This document shows, in pieces, positions 50,135-60,839 of a stretch of DNA of 64,000 nucleotides. The DNA is from Phylloscopus collybita (taxonomy: Eukaryota > Chordata > Aves > Passeriformes > Phylloscopidae): positions 2,542,001 through 2,606,000 of the forward strand of contig JAJNNQ010000029.1 of assembly GCA_027886175.1 (NCBI GenBank), in the 5' to 3' direction. The translations under genes and the position numbers were made by a program. The notes below the pieces were generated by a model. It was given only the letters and a program-made list of their open reading frames with translations. It ran no database searches and was not told where the DNA came from. The first letter of the stretch is position 1. The number at the start of each line of letters is the position of its first letter.

Positions 50135-51169
50135 TGTTGGGTGTTTCTTTCCTTTTGTTCCTTTTAACTTAGGGATTTTTTTCCATAAGTTGCGAGGAAA
50201 CACTAACCACTGGGGTACTGAAGGAAAAAAAGAAGCGGTCAAACTCAGGGGAGGAGGGCATCTGGTTGCACTTCTCTTACCTAAGAGTTTCTCTCCGAGG
50301 GGCAGAGATACCGCAGGAATTGGGCTGGTAAAAGACGGGGCTGGGGCAGCTGCTGGCTCGCTCTCTCTCACCTTTGGAGAAGGACGGTCGGAGCTGCTGC
50401 GTGGGGAAGGGAATTCACTGCTGCCGCCAGAGCCCAGCCCAGAGCTGCTTCTTTCGCTGTGGGTTGAGCCTCTGCTCATGAGAGCAGCCACAGAACTGGG
50501 ACCTTATTATCACCTACCTCACTCAAAGAGGGACGTTTCACCATCTGCTCGGGTGCCCAGGATCGCTCTCCCTGTCCTGCTCAGAGCCGGGACACCCCTG
50601 TCCTGCCCCCACTACCTCTTCAGCACTGCTCCGAGTTGTTGCTGCACTTTAGCCCCACACCCCCTGCCTGCCAAGACATCCTGCTGGCCCAGCTTGCTGC
50701 TCCTCGGAGTCCTGCTGGGGCACTGGGATCAGCTGCCCCAGGGGTTTGTGAACCAAAGTCTCTCTTCCATCGCTCCCCATCTCGGCCTGTCCGCCATTGC
50801 CGTGTCCTCCCTGAGCTTGTCCCACAGCGCCCCCTGCAGCCGCGGAGGAATCACCGCACCTGCCCTGCCTGCCGGGAGCCAGCAGCGCCCCTCTTGGCTG
50901 TGACTGGAACTGCACCCAAGGGGAAAGCACCTGCGGCCGAGAAGGGGCCACTGGGTTCCTGGTTCTGTTTGTTGTTGATGCTGTAGTTGTTGTTTGTTTG
51001 TTTTATTATACACACTAGTAAAGAACTGTTATTCCTATTCTCATATCTTTGTCTGAGAGCCCCTTAATTTCAAGAAATGATAATAATTTGAAGGGAAGGG
51101 ATTTACATTTTCTATTCCAAGGGAGGCTCCTGCCTTCCTTAGCAAACACCTGTCTTCCAAACCAAGACA
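50135..51169 (+). mobile_element. GC-rich ERV LTR, 1035 bp, inserted in minus-strand ERV
   Basis: Starts TGTTGGGTGTTTCTTTCC and ends CAAACCAAGACA-like (CCAAACCAAGACA). The last 215 bases (ACTAGTAAAGAACTGTTATTC near 51015, then a G-rich block, then CCTGTCTTCC) closely match the LTRs at 56721-57398 (plus) and 21087-21790 (minus). The first 100 bases match the 56721 copy. The middle (50230-50940) is GC- and CpG-rich and about 350 bases longer than in that copy. The five bases outside each end (TAGCC, CAGGC) do not match, so no target duplication survives. The 237-codon frame inside (50190-50903) is LTR sequence, not a gene. Confidence 0.75.
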
Positions 51170-51371
51170 CAGGCTTCAAACAATTAAGATATATTAAATG
51201 GCCAAGAATAAATGTAATAGCAAAAATTCAATTTCAATCATCAGAATTTCTTCCAAATGTTCCCTTGTAAGATGTCTCAATACAATTGCATTGTAATGGC
51301 AATACATTGACTACAATACCTCTGACACAAATATTTTTAACAGAGAAAAATCACTGATGTTGTGCACTACA
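51170..51371 (-). mobile_element. Second minus-strand LTR, 5' part with polypurine tract
   Basis: Minus strand: a polypurine run GGGGGGAGGGAGGA (plus 51372-51385) is followed at once by TGTAGTGCACAACATC, a normal polypurine-tract/3'LTR start. The LTR would continue through the 50135-51169 insertion and finish in 49991-50134. Together they make roughly 350 bp. Confidence 0.45.
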
Positions 51372-51830
51372 TCCTCCCTCCCCCCGGTCAATATTTAAGA
51401 GTGACCCTTTTCTTTATTTGGAGTTGAATCTGAAGAAGGATTAGCCATACTGAATAGCAATAATCTCTTCCCAGCCTCTAATAGGAACAGGTATATGAAC
51501 ATGAGACTATTCAATATCTTGTCTGTGCTCTTCAACCTGGGCAATCACTTTATGTAACAAATACAGCTTGTGGGACATGTCTACATCTGCATTTTCACAG
51601 ACAAATGTACTTCTGTTTGACTCAAAGAGAGATATTTTTTTTCACTGTCATCAGGAAAGGGATAGGGTACAGGGGTGAATATTGGAACAACATGAGTGTC
51701 TTCCATATTCTCATCCCAATCCATTTCTTCAAATTTCAGATGCTCTTGTTTCAGCTCTTCACTTATGAGTAGTATGTTATGCACAGCATAAATGTTTAGA
51801 ACCAATGTTAAAAAAGACATAAAATTATAC
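51372..51830 (-). mobile_element. Probable ERV internal remnant (minus)
   Basis: Lies on the internal side of the polypurine tract. It holds a 79-codon minus-strand frame (51581-51820), acidic in the middle (for example HLKFEEMDWDENMEDTH), which ends in a stop about 200 bases before the tract. The position fits the 3' end of a retroviral internal region, but I do not recognise the protein. It may be an old, rearranged piece. Confidence 0.35.
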
Positions 51831-53344
51831 TACATCTGCATAACTTAAACATTAAAAAGAAAGCAATCTTAAATTTGTATTATAGAAATGTGGATGAAAA
51901 CAAGTATGCCTAAAGTGAAGTGATATGTAGATTTTTTCTTTTCTTAATTGTTTAATCTGTTTACCCTCTACTGACACACTGAATCTCTCAAACAGAATGT
52001 AAATCTAGATAAGACGGGGCATGAGCTAGAATGAAAATTTCCACTCTGTGTGGAAATGTTAATCTGAAAATAAATTTTAAATGGTCCTAAGTAGGTTTAT
52101 TCCAACTATGTTAGAACTTTACCATTTAGAGTGTTTCTTTTTAGATAGACGCTGCCATAAATTAGTGCAATTGTGGAAAGAGGTTGCTATGAGGAACCAC
52201 ATAATGGATGATTATTTACAATAAGAAACTAGACCTAATCTGAAACATTCATTATTGTCTACGTTTAAAAAGTATATGAGAACAAACTTGAATGGTAAAA
52301 ACACAAGAAGATCTGGTCTTCATGATAAACCAGGAATAGTGTCCATTAATTCTTTACAAAAAGAACAGTTACCATTCTTCCACTTAGGTAATTTTAAACA
52401 TTCATATAAAATATATATTAGAGAAATTCTGTCTTCTTTATTAATTTTCTTTAGAGAACTTGGTTTTTTTCACCCTTATTTCATGGTATAAAATTTTTAA
52501 TTACTTTTTAGATTCATTCTCTACTGGAAAGGAAGAGTGCCCAAGTGCTTATAATAACTCAAGAACAACATTTAAATTGTTATGTTCTCAGCTGGACTGA
52601 AGTGATTTTATTCAAGTACAATGATTTTTAGATTCAAGCTCTTACCTCTCTGCATGTTGCCCCAAAAATTAACTGGGTTTATGCTGTATTTTCACAGGCA
52701 AAAATCCTCTAGTCACTGTGGCACATCAGTGTTTGCCGCAGAAGGGAACTGGCAGTCCTAGTGACTAGTAACATTGCACTTCTGCATGCTCCATTCTTCA
52801 CAGAAGGTAGACTTGTTACAGATTAACAGTAGAACGTTTGACCAAAGTGGTCCAAGAACTTTTGACATGTCTTTAAAACTGAAAGCTGTGACCATACAAG
52901 AACTGACAAGTGATGTATACTTAAGCCGGTTTCATCAATATAAAATTCTGGTGAGGCTGTTTTTAAGGTAATGTCTCATGATAAAGTGCTGTATAAAACT
53001 TGACATATTCGTTCCATGATAGACATGCTGTCTCTGCTTTAATATTTTTTCTCATGCTACATTAAAATCCTGTTTCTTTATTAATCAATTTATAAATGCC
53101 TTGGATTTAAGTTTCTCACTTTCCACATTCTAATTTATATCAAATCTCTTAATATAAAATTGTAGAATAATTTTCTAAAAGTGGCTTAAGACAAGGAATA
53201 GTGGCTTCTATAGCAGGAAAATATTTTCATTGTTTTAATCTGCTTACTTGGTATACAAAAAGCATGTTATATCTGGATAAGATTCTATTCCATCCATTCT
53301 ATATGAAAGGTTCAGAGTAAATTAAAACCAAGGGGAAAAAAGAG
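51831..53344. other. Unique AT-rich sequence, no gene seen
   Basis: A plus-strand 65-codon frame (52774-52971) has an acceptor-like CTTCACAG at its start and GTGAGG at 52949, but no recognised family. Treated as a chance pseudo-exon. Confidence 0.5.

Positions 53345-53371
<27 letters not shown>
53345..53371. repeat. Poly(A) run of 27
   Basis: Lies about 30 bases before the start of recognisable CR1 leader sequence. It may be the tail of an earlier insertion or part of the target. Confidence 0.85.
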
Positions 53372-53375
<4 letters not shown>

Positions 53376-53859
53376 CTAGTAAGGGTACACTCTTTTAAGT
53401 ACAGAAGCAGCAGCTGCCACAGCAGTGGCAGTTAAGTCCAGGGGTGATTGCTAGATTTGTACAGGGGGATTCTTGAACTTAGAGATACCCAATCAACCGC
53501 TCAAAGCCATATGTAGACACAGAAGCTCTTCCAAGCAAATCAAGCATGGAGAGGGTGTTGTCAGGAACACCCTGCAGGAGATTTAAACAACTCTGAGGAG
53601 CACAAACAGGGTGGGCAGGGTGGGCAAACAGGACACGGCACACCACAAGGACATTTTGCAAGGCAGTTTTTGCACAGGCACAATGGGGAAATAGGGCAAG
53701 CTGCTCCACCTGGCATCTGAGGAGAATGTGGTATGCCACCCAACTAGAATAGGAGTAACGATGCTTTCCATTTGGTCAAAAGCCACCATCAGGCATCATC
53801 ACAATGACCCGAATGGATCTTCCAAATCAACATGGAGCTGTCCTGGTCTCAGACTGCAG

Positions 53860-54970
53860 TGAGTGCAGAGGTTTTTATTGGTGCTGGAGGACAGTGAAGA
53901 CAATTCCTGCTTTGGTGTGAGCAGGTGGGCAATTTACTCAGTTTGGTGTCAGAACTCAGAAAGGTCAAGCAGTATCAGGAAATGGGAGAAAAGTGGTTCA
54001 CTGAACTGTAGTGGGTGTGGCCTTGTGAAGGACCTCCAGAAACAGGTGGAGCTGCAGCAAGCAGTCAAAAGACAAAGATACCGTGGAGGCTGAGAGGGAG
54101 AGCTAGTTTCAAGCTCAGTGGTAGGGGAACCCCATCCCACTGAGGAAAAATCCAAAAATTCACCCCCCAGAACACATGGAAAGAAGGGAGAGCATTAACA
54201 CAAGGCATTGGGAAGAAGTGGGGAAAAAATCAACAAAAGGAAGAAGAAAGGAACTAATTAAAGGAAGGGACTTTCTACAAAAAATATTTGACATTTCCAC
54301 TAAACCAGACATCCCCATCCAGAACCACATCTTAGTTCTGCAGGCTAATGAGACAACATCCATCACACTGGAAGAACAGCCAGAGAAAACTGCAGCAGTC
54401 CAATCTGCTCCACACATAAAGAAAATTTTAATAATAAGAAATTTACTAGTTCAAACAAGAAAAGGCAGTGGGTGATAGTAGTGGGTGCCTCTACTTTAAG
54501 AGGCCCAGAGGCACTTATCTGTTGGCCTGACACGCTTTCAAGAAAAGTGTGCTGCCTTCCAGGAACCCAGATCAGGGATATTAATTTGAAGCTGTTAAGT
54601 AAAACCCACTGACTGTTACCCACTATTAGTTTTCCATACGGGGTCAGAAGATACCGCCAGTAGCAGTCTGAGAAACACTGAGACTGCAAAGCCCTGGGAG
54701 ACGCGGTAAAGGGCTCTGAGGCTCAAGTAGTTTTTTGTCAGTCCTCCAAGCCAAAGGAGAAGAAATGACCAGCCAAATCTGACAGGTCAAGAGATGGTTA
54801 GAACAAAGGTGGTAGTCAAGGTTTCAGTCACTCAGACCAAGGAACTTACTTTGGTAAGCCTAGTTTTCTGTGGGCTGAGGGGTTTAATCAGAAAAAGAAG
54901 GAAAAAGTACATTGGTCAGGGATTTGTCAAACAAGTGAAGGGGGCTTTAAACTAGATTTGTAGGCAAAGG
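53860..54970 (+). pseudogene. CR1 ORF1 remnant with esterase-like (SGNH) domain
   Basis: The frame at 53863-54093 carries CSGCGLVKDLQKQVELQQA, a short cysteine motif followed by a coiled-coil-like heptad stretch typical of CR1 ORF1. A frame change at about 54475 leads into VIVVGASTLRGPEAL (from 54472), VCCLPGTQIRDIN and SEAQVVFCQSS-like codons, the esterase-type domain of CR1 ORF1 (block I normally VVGDSLLRG). Here the block-I Asp is Ala while the nucleophile Ser is kept (codon 54489-54491). Stops and shifts make the ORF non-functional. ORF1 proteins bind element RNA during retrotransposition. Confidence 0.8.
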
Positions 54971-55066
54971 GAGGCACTTATCCATCCCAACCATGAGCGC
55001 TGGATGCCTGTAATGGGTGGCCAGAACAGTGCAAAAGCATTCCAGATACTCTAGCCAGTGAGTTAG

Positions 55067-55745
55067 TGTGAGTTTGCAAGAAATTATTTAGAAGCTTTAG
55101 TTATGAATATAGTATAAAGGTTTTCATTGTTAAGCTTAGCATAGTTTGCACAACTTTGAAAAGGCCTTTTGTTTTAGAATGTATCTTTCTCGTAGTTTGA
55201 TAAGAGTTTCTGGGGCAACTACAGCCTCTGCCTGGAGACCTTCTTTATTGATTCTTTCTTATTTAATCCCTTCTGTTATGCATAATTTCCCTTTGTCCAT
55301 CATAGAATCCTTATCTTTACGGTCCAAGAGCTTTAGCCACTAGCCTAGCTACACTCTCCTCAGACCATCCCCAAACCTGTGTTGGATTTGTTAGAATTTA
55401 AGTGACTTAGTTAGCATGTAGTGTTTAGATTGTTTTATTGGTTTGTGTGATTTGTACCCACCCCAGAATCTGTAGTACAAAACCGCCCTGCAGCACAGGC
55501 TTGGCGTCTCTCTCCGGAGGCTCCAGCCTGAGGCTGGGGGTTCCCCTAACCCCCTCCCCCCTGAATAAAGCCTCTGTTTCCTGAAAGCCTCGAGAGAGTC
55601 CCCTCTTTTTACCACAGCCATTACAGTGTAAGCCAACTGCCTGTGAACTAAGACCCCACAAAAGTGTATTGTTGGAGCGTACCAGAGCAGCCGGGGCCCC
55701 AGGCTGAACACCAAGCTGGGTCAGAACCAGGTACGCACCCCAGCA
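55067..55745 (+). mobile_element. Solo ERV LTR (ERVK-like), 679 bp, inside CR1
   Basis: Starts TGTGAGTTTGCAAG and ends GCACCCCAGCA. Flanks are AGTTAG (55061-55066) and AGTTAA (55746-55751), a 6-bp target duplication with one mismatch, which fits ERVK-class integration. Removing the LTR and one copy rejoins CR1 as CCAGTGAGTTAACTTTATTC, which reads straight through. The polyadenylation signal AATAAA is at 55564-55569, so orientation is plus. A GC-rich block with CCTAACCCCCTCCCCCC precedes it. The minus-strand 107-codon frame (55391-55714) is an LTR artefact. Confidence 0.88.
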
Positions 55746-56097
55746 AGTTAACTTTATTCAAGGCCCAGCTCAGATGCCTCTACACAAACACATGTAGTAT
55801 GGGGAACAAGAGGAACTAGAGATGTATGGACACCCATGCGGATACATGGTTGGCATCATGTGGATATAGTTGGATGGCTCCTACAGCTGGAGCATTGAAA
55901 CTCCTTTTTAGGAAAGTACCTCTAGGGAGGCAAAAAGTGAGCATAACCCTAAATCCCAATGACCAACCAGAGTGTCTGGAACCCTGCCTGGGGAAGGATG
56001 AGGTGCCAAGAGTTTGTGGATCAACATTAAAGGGGAGGCAAGGACAGAAGATGTTAGAGTGAGGATCTGCTACAGACCACCTAAGTAGGAGGATGGT

Positions 56098-56481
56098 GTG
56101 GATGAAGCCCTCTATAGGCAGACAGGATTGGGGTCATGCTCTCAAGCCCTGGTTCTCACAGGGTATTTTAACCCCTGTGATATCTGTTGTAGGAACAACA
56201 CAGCAGGGTACAAGCAATCCTGGAAGTTCCTTGAATGTGTTGAAGACTACTTCATTACACATCTGACTGAGGAACCAAGAAGGAGAGGTGCCGTCCTGGA
56301 CCTTGTACTCACCAAGGAAAAGCTGATGGGGAAAGTCATGCTTCGATGCAGCCTTGTCTGCAGTGACCACGAGATGGGTAAAGTTCAAGACCGTCAGTGC
56401 TGTGAGGAGGGTGTGAAACAAGCTCAATATCCTGGACTTTGGGAGAGCACATTTTGGCCTCTTTATGGACCTCCTCAGTAG
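56098..56481 (+). pseudogene. CR1 ORF2 endonuclease fragment
   Basis: A 127-codon open fragment: MDEALYRQTG, then DICCRNNTAGYKQSWKFLE (usual DICWRDNTAGHKQSRRFLE), then RRRGAVLDLVLTKEKL and SDHEMGKV. This is the C-terminal half of the endonuclease, containing the conserved 'LDLVLTN' and 'SDHEMV' blocks. The catalytic SDH histidine region is present. The fragment ends at a stop at 56481, and the element is cut off about 170 bases later. Confidence 0.85.
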
Positions 56482-56720
56482 AGTCCCACAGAATACAGCC
56501 CTGGAAGATGGAGGGGTCCAAGAATGCTGGTTGATATTCAAGGATTACCTCCTCCAAGCTCAAGATGCATCCCAACAAGAATGAAATCAGACAAAAAGTG
56601 CCAAGAGACTTTATTGATGGATAAGAAGCTCCTGAGAAAACTTAGAGCAAAATAAAAGACGCTTTCTGAAGAAGCTAACTTCTTTAGCCATGGAAGAAAG
56701 TAAAGACAAAAACCCACAAC

Positions 56721-57398
56721 TGTTGGGGGTTAGGTTTGTTCCTTTTTTACTTAGAGAATTTTTCCCTATAAGTTGCTAGGAGACTAACTACTGGGTGCTT
56801 TTGGGTGCAAAACAAAGAGATGCCCAAAAGTTGGGACGGGGAGACAAGGACTGAAAGGGAGGATGGCCAGGCTGCTGCTTGCTGCAGAAGTTTGCTGTGA
56901 CCACCGGGTCCAGCCCTGAGGAATCTACCACCTGGAACTCTGAGCTCCTCCTGCTGCCCTGCTGGAGCTGGGCCGGCCCTGTCCCACCGCCGCCCTTCCT
57001 TCGGCCCTGCTTGGAGGCTTTTTGCTGCTCTCTGGCCCCGCACTGCCCGGCCCTGCCGGGACATCCCCGCCCTTCCAGCTGCCACCGGCAGAGCTTCCGA
57101 TCCCATCCACCAGCCCGGGATTTTCCACCCTTCCAGCCTGGTGCTCTGAGAGATCAGACTGCCCTGGTCTTTCTGAAACAAGGCCCCTCGAGGTTCCTGG
57201 TCCTGTTTATTATTAATGCTGTAGTTTGTCTTGCTATACATACTAGTAAAGAACTGTTATTCACATCCCCATACCTCTGCCTGAAAGCTCATTTAATTTT
57301 CTAAATTATAATAATTTGGAGGGGGGGGATTTGAATTCTCCATTTCCTAGGGAGGTCTTGCCCCTCCTTAGCAGATACCTGTCTTTCAAATCAAGACA
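56721..57398 (+). mobile_element. Solo ERV LTR, 678 bp, perfect 5-bp TSD
   Basis: Starts TGTTGGGGGTTAGG and ends CAAATCAAGACA. The five bases before (56716-56720) and after (57399-57403) are both ACAAC, a perfect target duplication. The 3' block (ACTAGTAAAGAACTGTTATTC near 57240, then GGAGGGGGGGG, then CCTGTCTTTC) is shared with the LTRs at 50135 and 21087, which places all three in one family. The middle is GC-rich (56930-57130) but not clearly alignable to the 50135 copy. No retroviral internal sequence is attached. It sits just beyond the broken 3' edge of the CR1 at 53400-56655. The 141- and 164-codon frames over it are LTR translations. Confidence 0.9.
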
Positions 57399-57403
57399 AC
57401 AAC

Positions 57404-60400
57404 ACACAACAACCATCTTTCAATTTTTTCTTCTCAAAGTAATTCCAATTTTTTCAGTGACTTGAATTTGGGATCTTTATGACTTACCGAGAAAAACCAA
57501 ACAGAGTTGTTAATTGGAAGCTATTAATATGAAAACAAATGTTTGCTTGCATATGGATATTTAGTAGAAAATCATGTAGTCATATGGATGAGGACAGAAT
57601 TAAATCCAAATATGTATATCAGGAGAGTGTTTATGTTTGATGAATTTGATTTGCTGACGTGAAGACAAGCCCTGGATCTTTATCTTGTTCAGTGAGGGTT
57701 TCTTAGGGTCTTCAGGGATGGTTTTACATTGATCATTCTCAGTGATAGGCTCTGGCAGAAGAGAAGGAAAACGCTGTCATATTTCTCTGTTCTATTCTGT
57801 GATCAGTATAGAAGAAAACGTAACTTTTACAGACATTTGTGAAAAACTGGACTTAGTTGACTTAGTAAGGACTTACTTGCCTTAGCTAGACTTAGTAAGT
57901 TAAGTTAACATTAAAAAAACACCTATGTGTCTTTCAATCTACATGGAAATATATATAAATATGATTCAAAGAAAAAAAGAAAAGCAAGATTGTTTTTTGG
58001 TACATAGAGTACAAAAAAAATGGATAACTTTTTCTCTTTCTACAATTCACAAAACAAAACTTTTATTTGTGTAGCTTTTATTTGTGTAGATTTATCTCAA
58101 ATTGTATCAGCCAGTCTCAACTATTGTAAACTATTGTACAGTTTAGCTAAGTATTTAGTACTAATAATTTATTCTCTATTTAATTTCTTAAGTTAACTTT
58201 TGAGAAAGGCTTGCTTCTACATAACACTTGAGAAATCACTCTGAACTGCCAGAAGCAACTCTGCTCCTTAATTTTGGTTTACATTACTTACAAATAAAAA
58301 GGTGGAAGGCTTCAAATATATTACTGTTTAGTAAGTTTAATAGTGAACCCCAGGGTTCTCTATTTAATGAATTCTCAGGGTTCTCTTAATTAACAAATTC
58401 CACAGGGCTTGTGTGCACAGGATGCTTTTTTGGTAGATATTATATCACTAAAAATACAGGAAATGTGTATGTTCTTTCCTAGAAGAGGAGTGCTTTTAGA
58501 GGAAATCTGCCAGCTAAGTTATTTCACATAATTCTCTCCCACTTCTCAGTATCACTGTCCTTGGAAGTATTACATAAGCCTACGCAGAATGGCTCCACAG
58601 AAACAACAAATGGTAAGTACTATCTGTGACAATATAGAGCGTTTGGTTAATAACAGCAGAAGGAGATGAGACCTCTAGCATGTCAAAAATAGAAGACACC
58701 AACCGTACTCAAATCAGCATAGCTTTTAGAAATACAAATTGAATCTTTTCTGTGCTCATTTTTCTTAAAAGAAAAACAAAAAAAACCCAAACAATTAAAC
58801 AAACCCAAACACTGCTTTTACAACACATTTTTTGGGAAGATTTTCAGTTAATCTTAGCTCAGGCTGACAAATCTTTCCATACTTCAGCATTATGATGCTT
58901 TCTACTGTTCCTTCTGGTTGAGCAGTTCTCTGTGATTTGCATCACGTCTAATTGTATCTCTTTCAAGAGCCTAACACACCACCTCCTCTATAATGCACAT
59001 AGAAAAACCCTGGGTTTTCTGTAAGCTTAAGAAACAGGAAAAGTTTGTGTGTTTTTCTGTTTTCCACAGAAGGAAGCACTTAAGTTTTCACTTATTCTCA
59101 ATACCTTCTTAGATTTTGTGACGTATTTAAATTTGAGGTTGCATCTGCATCCCATTAAGTGTAAGTCTACTTGAAGAAAATTACCTTCGTAGCTCATTTG
59201 TTACTGTTTGTACTACAGTTGCATATGCAATAGAAACAAGAGAAAGTTTACTTTATTGACATCCCTTTTTTTTGTAGAAATTTTATTTTGTTTGGAAAAT
59301 AATGTACTTTGAATTCTGGACAAAGAGAGTTATTATACTAAGGCATTTATTTCTGTTTCAACATTTTCCTGTTACTTTTTAAAAATTATTTTTAATCTTT
59401 CAGACAAATATGATCTCTGTCACTACTTTCAATGTGAAGGTTCTTCAGTTCTAATTCAGAAATGTTATCTCGTGTCCTTCCTTCCCCTATCTTCAGCTGA
59501 CAGAATAGTAGAAATTCTGAGCTTGATATCTTTATTAATTGTCTGTACAGAAAATTTCCAGATGAAGAAGTGTAAAAAGGAGTTTTGGGGTCTTTTTTAC
59601 CTGAAATTAGTGTTTTGTCCATATGTTTAAGGGTCACCAGACTTGTAGAATACAAAGAAAATAGTCCAAATACCTGCTCGTGACAGAGAACATATATATA
59701 GAATCATATTCTATTACATTACTGCTCTTAGAATTTATATCTTATTTTCATCCAAGCAGAATCCAGTTCTCCATAGAGAGTCATCTTTGTAATTTGAGTC
59801 AAGAACAAAGACAGACATTTCTTCACAACTGTGTTTTAAAAGTGTAAGTCACAATACCAAAAATATGTGAAGGGTTTAAAGTCACTTGAAGTTTTGAAAT
59901 ACACTAAAACAATGATTTTAGGTTTGCTTCCTAATTTTCACTTAAACAATTCACACAAAGCCTCTTTCATAGGTTTTTGCCACAATACTGAGGGAATGGA
60001 AATTATTTTTAATAAAAATCAAATCTTTGTATAAATGCAAAGTTTTTTGGACCTGAACTAAAGAAACAAAGTACCGTACAATAGAGAAATAAGATTGAAA
60101 GACACAGAAGTGCTAAGATTTCTTGAGTCTATTAAGATTTTTTGCACATTTAGATCTTTTACTTTATATCAGTTGACAAATTAGTAACTTTGCCTGTTCT
60201 GACCACCCTTCTGAAATAATCCAAGCCAGCTATATACTACAAAGTACATACAAGAGGATCACTTTCTATTTAATACTCAGAGTAAAAAAGTTGCTACTAT
60301 CAGCATCAGTAAAGTAAATGAACTTAAGTAAAATAATAGATAGCTGTTTTGGTTTTCAGTACTTTAACTCATAGAACAATCAAACCAGCTCCTTGCTTTT

Positions 60401-60839
60401 AGAAAATTGTTCTTACAATTTCATATTGTTAGCATGTTATATTATCCAGAATAAAATATTAATATGTTAAAAATCCACCTATTGCTGCACTAAAAATATA
60501 GTACCATGATAAAGTTGCTTTCTTGATAACACTTCTTGCAAGATAAAGCACTTATTTAAATATTCCCCTTCTAATTAAATCATTAATTAGACATGACTTC
60601 TAGAGAAGCAAATATGGAATAACTTCTAGCTCTTTTTCATTATTTGCAAAGAATTATCAATAATTTGATATATATAGGGAACAAGGATAAAACATGAGCT
60701 TAAAATTACTTATTTGTACAGCTTATTTACAATTTACCTTTTGTCACTCTTTTTCAGTACAGAATTTCACCCATTTTTAAGGACTGACACATTTGTTAAG
60801 CTTTCAAAAAATCATTACTGGTACTAATAAATTCCCTAC
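57404..60839. other. Unique AT-rich sequence, only chance-like exon signals
   Basis: No repeat family was recognised. It contains a tandem CTTTTATTTGTGTAG pair (58060-58074 and 58075-58089), an A/C patch (58770-58815), and several splice-like signals on both strands. One is a 63-base plus-strand segment 58550-58612 between CTTCTCAG and GTAAGTACT; another is a minus-strand open stretch behind TTCTTCTGCCAG ending at a stop near 57600. They conflict in strand, so I do not call a gene. Confidence 0.45.

Larger units (their letters stand above)
53400..56655 (+). mobile_element. CR1 LINE retaining leader, ORF1 and start of ORF2
   Basis: The left part (about 53430-53860) is the CR1 5' leader (for example 'gaggagaatgtggtatgcc', near 53716, and 'gagctgtcctggtctcagactgc', near 53834). 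ORF1 follows (53860-54970, broken). CR1 then reads into the ORF1/ORF2 spacer, is split by an LTR (55067-55745), and resumes with AACTTTATTCAAGGCCCAGC, the start of the ORF2 region. The endonuclease codons run to about 56655, ending near MDKKLLRKLRAK-like codons. RT and 3' UTR are absent. CR1 normally loses the 5' end, so a copy with the 5' part and no 3' part must have lost its tail by later deletion or rearrangement. Confidence 0.88.

Noticed and set aside
50190..50903. 237-codon open frame, the longest in the window
   Set aside because: It lies wholly inside the GC-rich LTR at 50135-51169. High GC makes stops rare, other frames there are open too, and the peptide resembles no protein.
56747..57304. 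164-codon minus and 141-codon plus frames
   Set aside because: Both translate the solo LTR at 56721-57398 and its edges; no protein family fits.
57600..57757. Minus-strand open stretch after a strong TTCTTCTGCCAG acceptor
   Set aside because: It ends at a stop with no donor, and no upstream in-phase exon could be joined with confidence; a chance pseudo-exon is as likely.
58550..58612. 63-base plus-strand segment between good splice sites
   Set aside because: Very short, does not share phase with the next candidate segment at 62844, and conflicts with minus-strand signals nearby.
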